Made by a program: the position numbers and the translations under genes. Under the pieces are notes generated by a model. The model ran no database searches. It was not told where the DNA came from and saw nothing but the letters and a program-made list of their open reading frames with translations. DNA of 22,110 bases from CAYWNA01 sp964459305 (GTDB taxonomy: Bacteria > Planctomycetota > Planctomycetia > Pirellulales > Pirellulaceae). The stretch lies in the NCBI GenBank assembly GCA_964459305.1, contig CAYWNA010000222.1, positions 1 through 22,110 of the forward strand, read 5' to 3'. Shown here piece after piece: positions 17,529 through 22,110 of this stretch; within the stretch, counting starts at the first letter, position 1, and each line of letters starts with the position of its first letter.

Positions 17529-17867
17529 ATGGCCAAATCCGTCGCGTTCACAAGCCGACAAGGACCACATATGCCCGATGGCAAGCTGACAGACGCCGAG
17601 CTGAATGTGATGGCTTGTTTCTGGCACTTCGAGTTGGACTTTGGATTTGGCCCGACTCTTCTGTGGAGGCTGGAAAACGAGGTCGAGCATCATGAATTCC
17701 ATGAAATGATGCACGTGGTGGCGATGCAACTGAAGTCGGAGGGGAAGAGCCAAATTGACCCACCCACCGAACCTGCGGAGATTCCCTGGAGCGATGCGGC
17801 GGAATTTCGCCGGAGATTGCGTGAGTTGCAGGAAGACGATTCCGCGGGTCTTGATCCCGCTTCCTGA
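17529..17867 (+). CDS. Small hypothetical protein
   Basis: 112 residues from the ATG at 17529, two bases after the preceding stop; a second in-frame ATG at 17571 has a better SD site (AGGA, six bases upstream) and begins MPDGKLTDAELNVMA, so the protein may be 98 residues. Acidic and soluble. It has a His/Glu-rich stretch (ENEVEHHEFHEMMHVV) that could bind metal, but no canonical HExxH site. No family recognised; coexpression with the upstream membrane protein is likely. Confidence 0.6.
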   Translation: MAKSVAFTSRQGPHMPDGKLTDAELNVMACFWHFELDFGFGPTLLWRLENEVEHHEFHEMMHVVAMQLKSEGKSQIDPPTEPAEIPWSDAAEFRRRLRELQEDDSAGLDPAS

Positions 17868-17928
17868 GCCCCGAAAACGCGATTGGATGGGGAGACGGGG
17901 CAAGCGATGAACCCCTTCGGTACTACGC

Positions 17929-18396
17929 TTATCCAGTCGAGGCCGGTTGCCTCCACGCCAGGAACTCCCGTTGGCGGAGATCGTTCATCACTTTCTCCAG
18001 AGGCACGGGCTGACCACAGAACGGCCAAGCGGCGTTGTCGATGATCAGATCGGCCAGCGGCTTGGCCGGGTTGCTTCCATAGGTGGCATTGAGAGGGCTC
18101 TGGCCGATGTAGTCGAAGAGAAGGCGACCATCCACATCACCGACCAGCCCTTCGCCAACCGATTTGTCGACGAAGCCATGCACTTCGAGCCACTGCTTCA
18201 TCAGGCCGACCTCCGCCCTGGTGGACCAAAGAATGGTCTTCCATCCGTGTGCCTTGAACTCCCTGACGAACTCTCGGGCAAACGGCCGAGGCGTACCAAT
18301 GTGTTGCCAGCCCTGGTAACCGTTGTATTCAGCCAGGGTGTCGTCAAGATCGATCAAGACGTAAGGGGCATCGGCGATCGGATAACGTGGTGGCAT
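17929..18396 (-). CDS. HAD-superfamily hydrolase (small phosphatase type)
   Basis: 155 residues from the ATG at 18396, with GGGAA six bases upstream; homology begins a few residues in. Motif I is VLIDLDDTLAEY (nucleophile D16, acid D18). Motif II is ILWSTRAEVG (S58/T59). K112 in NPAKPLADLIID provides the motif III/IV region with D120. Between motifs I and II only a short insert is present, so it has no large cap and may act on proteins or large substrates, as capless HAD enzymes do. The GWKTILWSTR segment resembles hydrolases that manage a small-molecule or nucleic-acid 3'/5' phosphate, but the substrate cannot be told. It diverges from the HEAT-repeat gene. Confidence 0.8.
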   Translation of the reverse strand: MPPRYPIADAPYVLIDLDDTLAEYNGYQGWQHIGTPRPFAREFVREFKAHGWKTILWSTRAEVGLMKQWLEVHGFVDKSVGEGLVGDVDGRLLFDYIGQSPLNATYGSNPAKPLADLIIDNAAWPFCGQPVPLEKVMNDLRQREFLAWRQPASTG

Positions 18397-18575
18397 GTTT
18401 GGTTCCCGTCTGTTCTGATGTAGTCCCGTCCGTGGCGAGGGGCTCAGAATAGAGAGTGTCTCCGACACCTGTGGGACAATGGGGGCCGATGCGCGTCAAC
18501 CTACAACTTGACACGCCCAGCGACCCAGAAGATATTGCCGGCACTGGCTATCAGCGACCAGGTGGACCCCAAACC

Positions 18576-19202
18576 ATGCAGTCCGAACCCCAAAATCCAA
18601 ATAGTGAGGCTGTCCGGTGGATCAACGAACTCGGGAAACACGCCGTAGAAGCACCCGAATGGAAGGAAGCCGTCGATGGTCTGACCGTGCTGGGCTTCGC
18701 CGTCGTTCCAAAGCTGATTGATAGCTTGGCTGGAGCAGACCTCTCGACGAGAACTGGCATCACGAGAGCACTGCACGAAATTGGCCCAACCGTACTCTAT
18801 GATGTCATCGATGCCCTGGTTCACGATGATTCAACCGTTCGCAGAGAGGCGGCTTATCACCTAGCCTGCACGGCGAGTCAACGGGAAAGATTGATTACGA
18901 ACATTGTGCCCGTGTTGATCGACGGTCTGGCCGATCGTGAGAGCATGGTCCGTGTGAGAACGGCTCAAGCCTTGTGCCTCCTGGGTGAGCGAGCCCAGTT
19001 GGCCGTGCCGGCGTTGATCGAAGCTCTTCTCGATCGGGAGAGTTATGTGCGACAATGGTCAGCCTCGGCTCTCGGGGCAGTTGGCTCTGGGGCCATCGAG
19101 GCGATTCCCGCCCTGACCGAAGCCTTGCTGGACGAAGATGAGTTCGTCCGAGACGAAGCGAGCCGGGCGATAGATGCTATTCAGCGAGAACCGGGTACAT
19201 AG
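18576..19202 (+). CDS. HEAT-repeat protein
   Basis: 208 residues from the ATG at 18576 (AGGTGG at 18560-18565, ten bases upstream); an in-frame ATG at 18489 and a start near 18456 give longer versions. From about residue 35 it is built of four to five HEAT-type helical pairs, clearest in AVPALIEALLDRESYVRQWS and AIPALTEALLDEDEFVRDEA, with the usual Asp/Val/Arg positions in the second helix. Such proteins are scaffolds for protein binding. The stop lies 30 bases before the metallo-beta-lactamase gene, so they are probably an operon and might interact. No enzymatic residues seen. Confidence 0.8.
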   Translation: MQSEPQNPNSEAVRWINELGKHAVEAPEWKEAVDGLTVLGFAVVPKLIDSLAGADLSTRTGITRALHEIGPTVLYDVIDALVHDDSTVRREAAYHLACTASQRERLITNIVPVLIDGLADRESMVRVRTAQALCLLGERAQLAVPALIEALLDRESYVRQWSASALGAVGSGAIEAIPALTEALLDEDEFVRDEASRAIDAIQREPGT

Positions 19203-19232
19203 GGAAAGACAAAGCAGCCTGAGAGTGACCTC

Positions 19233-20537
19233 ATGAAACTGACCATCTACCGTGGCTCCAAGGAAATAGGCGGCAACTGCGTTGAGATCACAACTGACTC
19301 AACTCGGATTGTCCTGGATGTGGGCAAGCCCCTCTTCGATGCCAACCGCAAGCCGTTTGATGACACAGTCCTACGAGACAAGAGCATCGGCGAGTTGCTG
19401 GAGGCCAAGATTCTCCCGAACGTGCCGGGACTATTCACCGAGGGACTGACGCCTGACGCCATCTTGCTCTCCCACGCCCACATGGACCACACCGGATTTC
19501 TTGACTACACGAGGCCGGAGATTCCTGTCCATGCGACTACCGGCACGAGCAAGATGATGAAGGCTGGTGGGATCTTCGCCCGACAGGTCGAGATCCCCAG
19601 AGAGCGATACCGTAAGCTTGTGCCCGGCAAGACGATCGGAATTGGAGACTTACGAGTCACGACCTTTTCTGTCGACCATTCCGTCTTCGGGAGTGCGGCC
19701 TTCTTGATCGAAGGTGACGGCAAGGCTGTCCTCTATTCAGGCGACCTGCGACTCCACGGCCGCAAGACAGGGATGGCCAAAGCGCTTCTGGCTGCGTTGA
19801 AAGACAAGACCATTGATGCCCTGCTCATCGAAGGCACTCTTCTTGGAAGTGACCGGACCAAGGGCGAAAACGAATACGACCTGGAAAGGGAGATTGCTGA
19901 ATACGTCAGTTCCACCGATGGGCTGGTCCTGGCCTCGTTCTCACCCCAGCACGTGGACCGACTGGTCGGCTTCATCAAGGCTGCCCAGCGGACCCACCGC
20001 ACGTTCGTGGCCGATGTCTACACCGCCTTTGTCCTCCACCTGATCCAAAGCGAGACGAAGACTCCTCCACCGATCCGCAGCGAAGGAATCCGGGTCTTCT
20101 ATCCGGAGTACTTTCTTGCCGGCTACAAGCGTAAGAGACTTCAGAAGGTCCACGACATGTTTCTAGCCGACCAGATCACCCTGAACGAGGTCCGAGCCAA
20201 CCCAGCCAAGCATCTCATGGTCTTCCGGGCATCAATGCTCGGCTCGGATTTCAGTGGACAACTTCCGCCAGGATCACGTTGTCTCTTCTCCCGCTGGGAA
20301 GGCTATCTGGATCAGCCGGAATGGCAAACGGCCAGGAAGAGAATTGAAGCCGCCGACGGAGACCTGATCCACATCCACACCAGCGGCCACGCTTACGTCG
20401 AGGACCTCCAGGAGTTGATCAACAGGATCGCACCGAGCAGGACCATTCCCATCCACACGTTCCAGCCCGACAGCTTCTTGGAAATCCACCCTCAAGTGAA
20501 GCTGCTTGCCGACGGTGAATCATTTGACCTTGGCTGA
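19233..20537 (+). CDS. Metallo-beta-lactamase/beta-CASP family hydrolase (RNase J-like)
   Basis: 434 residues. It opens with GSKEIGGNCVEI, like RNase J and related beta-CASP nucleases. Metal site: LSHAHMDHTG (H81, H83, D85, H86), SVDHSVFG (H149) and LYSGDLRLHG (D171). The beta-CASP part shows LLIEGTLLG (an acidic motif-A-like site) and HIHTSGHAYVEDLQELINR near the C-terminus, followed by IPIHTFQPDSF where RNase J has a PxHGE sequence. It is about 120 residues shorter than RNase J and lacks its C-terminal domain. Expected action is metal-dependent hydrolysis, most likely of RNA or DNA phosphodiesters, in the cytoplasm. The precise substrate is unknown. A GAG-rich stretch (19221-19225) is the only SD-like element. 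Confidence 0.88.
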   Translation: MKLTIYRGSKEIGGNCVEITTDSTRIVLDVGKPLFDANRKPFDDTVLRDKSIGELLEAKILPNVPGLFTEGLTPDAILLSHAHMDHTGFLDYTRPEIPVHATTGTSKMMKAGGIFARQVEIPRERYRKLVPGKTIGIGDLRVTTFSVDHSVFGSAAFLIEGDGKAVLYSGDLRLHGRKTGMAKALLAALKDKTIDALLIEGTLLGSDRTKGENEYDLEREIAEYVSSTDGLVLASFSPQHVDRLVGFIKAAQRTHRTFVADVYTAFVLHLIQSETKTPPPIRSEGIRVFYPEYFLAGYKRKRLQKVHDMFLADQITLNEVRANPAKHLMVFRASMLGSDFSGQLPPGSRCLFSRWEGYLDQPEWQTARKRIEAADGDLIHIHTSGHAYVEDLQELINRIAPSRTIPIHTFQPDSFLEIHPQVKLLADGESFDLG

Positions 20538-20760
20538 TCGGACGTGTTACCACCGTCACTGACATCGCTTAATGGTGAGTGATGTGCCCACGCCTCTGCC
20601 AATCCTGCGTCTACGGCCAGCACCGACCGTTTGCCACGGGTACTTAACAGTGTTACCCGCTTCTTCTCGCGGCAAGTTCTTTAGCCACACCAGAGATGCA
20701 TCCACAGAATGTCATCCTGAAAGCGAGAATGACCAACGATGGATCAAGGATGGGCAACTC

Positions 20761-21027
20761 ATGACCATCGAGTTCTGGCCGAGAAGACTGCTTCGCCCCA
20801 CGACTGCCAAGCCCGTCAGAGCCAAGAAGCCTCGGCGACGGTGGCCGAAGTTGCCGATTCCAGCCGGAAAGGCACATCAGAAATTGTCGCAGGCAATCAT
20901 CTGCGGAGATCACGAACTGGCCTCGTGGCTCGACCAAGCAGCCATGAAGAATCTGATCACTGGAGATTCTTGCCTTGTGGACAAACTGCATGAACGGCTG
21001 AACGACGTGTTGGCACCACATGCGTAA
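20761..21027 (+). CDS. Small basic hypothetical protein
   Basis: 88 residues from the ATG at 20761 (AAGG about ten bases upstream). The first third is strongly basic (VRAKKPRRRWPKLPIP) and the remainder predicts as helices (KAHQKLSQAIICGDHELASW, VDKLHERLNDVL). A longer frame begins at 20572 but its extra N-terminus is unlike protein. It could bind nucleic acid, judging only from charge. It converges with the nuclease-like gene, 16 bases apart. The 223 bases before it hold nothing I recognise. Confidence 0.5.
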   Translation: MTIEFWPRRLLRPTTAKPVRAKKPRRRWPKLPIPAGKAHQKLSQAIICGDHELASWLDQAAMKNLITGDSCLVDKLHERLNDVLAPHA

Positions 21028-21043
21028 TCGCCCCTACGACTGC

Positions 21044-21886
21044 TCATCCGAAAACGTCTTTCCGTTGATGCAGTGCCCACAGAAGGTTCGTCCGAGACTC
21101 GTCCTGGTCAATCTGTTCAGGGGACCATTCGAAGCCGATCGGAAATCGTTCGAAAGCAAAATCCATCGTCAATGGGGCAAGAAGAAGTTCATTTCCCAGA
21201 GTGGCTATGCCGTCAGACAAGACGGTCTGGAGCCGATGTGTCCAAGGTCCACACTTGTCAGGAAAGTAGACAGCCGGAGCAAGTACGCGGAGATGAACGG
21301 CCGTAGCACGGAGGACTTCAACTTGATTCGCGTCGTACCTCAGCGGCACGGCGTGGACCCTGGAGAAGAGATATACGATTCCATACTGCAGACTCTCCAT
21401 CGCTGCGTACAAGGGCCCCTTGTCTGCCACCTTCAGTTCGATGAAGGTGTACGCGGTGCCCTCACGGTGGATCAAATCCAAGTTACAGGCTCGACCCCCG
21501 GCATCCAGAACACCAGCCAGAGTGGGACTCTGATTTGTCCAATTCGAGTCGGTGACTTGTACGATTGCTCTCTCCAGAGTCACCTCTGAGCCTGGATGCT
21601 CCGGGGCGATGTCTGGACGCTTTTTGAACCGCCAGTTGCTCGACCCGGTTGACCGAGGAGCCGTGGCCATTGTGCCATGCCAGGCCGTTGCCAGCTCGTT
21701 GTAGAGTCGTTTTACCAGATCCAAGCCATCGCGTTGGCTAGGCCCCTCGACACAGAGCCTGTCAAAAGATTCTTTGTGCTGGTAGCGGGGTGGAGAGCCT
21801 GACCATGTCTCATCGAGACCAAGCCAGTGATCAATGATGGATCCGGCTCCTGGAATAATCTCTCCTCGTTCTCGTTTGGCTGCCAT
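21044..21886 (-). CDS. Putative PD-(D/E)XK nuclease-superfamily protein
   Basis: 280 residues from the ATG at 21886, chosen because AAGG lies nine or so bases upstream and because the longer frame back to 22015 would run through a hairpin. Centre of the protein: LERAIVQV (possible helix-1 glutamate E105), then NLDLIHREGTAYTFIELKVA with D137 and E150-L-K152, the D...ExK core typical of PD-(D/E)XK enzymes, and then YAAMESLQYGIVYLF. The segments before and after are not recognised; no DNA-binding or helicase domain is evident. It could be a stand-alone restriction-like or repair nuclease, or an inactive relative. Convergent with the small basic gene. Confidence 0.6.
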   Translation of the reverse strand: MAAKRERGEIIPGAGSIIDHWLGLDETWSGSPPRYQHKESFDRLCVEGPSQRDGLDLVKRLYNELATAWHGTMATAPRSTGSSNWRFKKRPDIAPEHPGSEVTLERAIVQVTDSNWTNQSPTLAGVLDAGGRACNLDLIHREGTAYTFIELKVADKGPLYAAMESLQYGIVYLFSRVHAVPLRYDANQVEVLRATAVHLRVLAPAVYFPDKCGPWTHRLQTVLSDGIATLGNELLLAPLTMDFAFERFPIGFEWSPEQIDQDESRTNLLWALHQRKDVFG

Positions 21887-21971
21887 GACTCCCGACCTTT
21901 CTTCTAGGTTCAGATACAAAAAGAGGAGCGTCGAACCAAGACCGCTCCGGGAACCCTCGCCAAAGGGCACA

Positions 21972-22033
21972 ACAGACCAGCACTCAGCCGACGCTCCCTT
22001 TCGGGAGCGTGGCAAGTCAAGTGCTATGTCTGT
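21972..22033 (-). promoter_or_regulatory. Long imperfect hairpin in the leader of the nuclease-like gene
   Basis: ACGCTCCC (21991-21998) and GGGAGCGT (22003-22010) form an 8-bp stem; on the gene's strand the loop reads GAAA, a stable tetraloop. The stem extends outward through GCC/GGC, AGCACT/AGTGCT and ACAGAC/GTCTGT with small internal loops, to about 23 pairs in 62 bases. No U-tract follows on either strand, so a simple terminator is unlikely. It lies about 86 bases upstream of the ATG. Confidence 0.55.
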
Positions 22034-22110
22034 CGTTCAAGAGCCCGAGGGCTCAGGTTGGCGATTTTCCCGGAGACAACAGCTTGACGCTCACGCGTCG
22101 TTCAAATTGT

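Noticed and set aside
22041..22054. GAGCCC-GA-GGGCTC hairpin as a terminator
   Set aside because: Only six pairs, a two-base loop and no U-tract on either strand.

Overview
The window reads as a chromosomal segment of a planctomycete, most likely of the Pirellulales type. Pointers are the Gly/Met-rich secreted or membrane pair at the left edge, a large HzsA-like cytochrome with a discoidin-like domain, a sialate O-acetylesterase, a planctomycete-style GH10-like protein, mixed use of Shine-Dalgarno (SD) sites, and palindromic repeats between genes. The taxon is inferred from gene content; no rRNA or tRNA gene is visible.

Positions 1-3500 hold two consecutive plus-strand genes for low-complexity Gly/Met-rich proteins. 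The first is cut by the window edge and by an assembly gap (Ns at 644-653 followed by a poly-C tract). Positions 3625-10503 are mostly housekeeping: ribBA (minus), a conserved planctomycete protein of unknown role diverging from it (plus), an HD-domain phosphohydrolase (minus), a GH10-like TIM barrel that seems to lack both catalytic glutamates (minus), and purC (plus). The purC leader contains a possible multi-helix RNA with a second hairpin over the ribosome binding site. This is the best candidate here for an undescribed regulatory element.

Positions 10586-15220 carry two exported proteins in convergent orientation: a sialate O-acetylesterase and a 998-residue, three-CXXCH HzsA-like cytochrome. 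A cluster of three palindromic repeats sits between their 3' ends.

From about 15466 to the end the window is accessory. Positions 15466-17014 look like a gene graveyard: the C-terminal tail of a conjugation-type ATPase, a coiled-coil protein, the first part of an N-6 DNA methylase-like gene, a perfect 52-bp palindrome, an in-frame 33/36-bp tandem repeat, and a tail resembling a WYL regulator. After it come small hypothetical genes, a HAD-type phosphatase, a HEAT-repeat protein directly followed by a beta-CASP-type metallo-beta-lactamase protein, a small basic protein, and a convergent PD-(D/E)XK nuclease-like gene with a long hairpin in its leader. This right-hand block could be part of a defence or nucleic-acid-processing island, but that is only inference.
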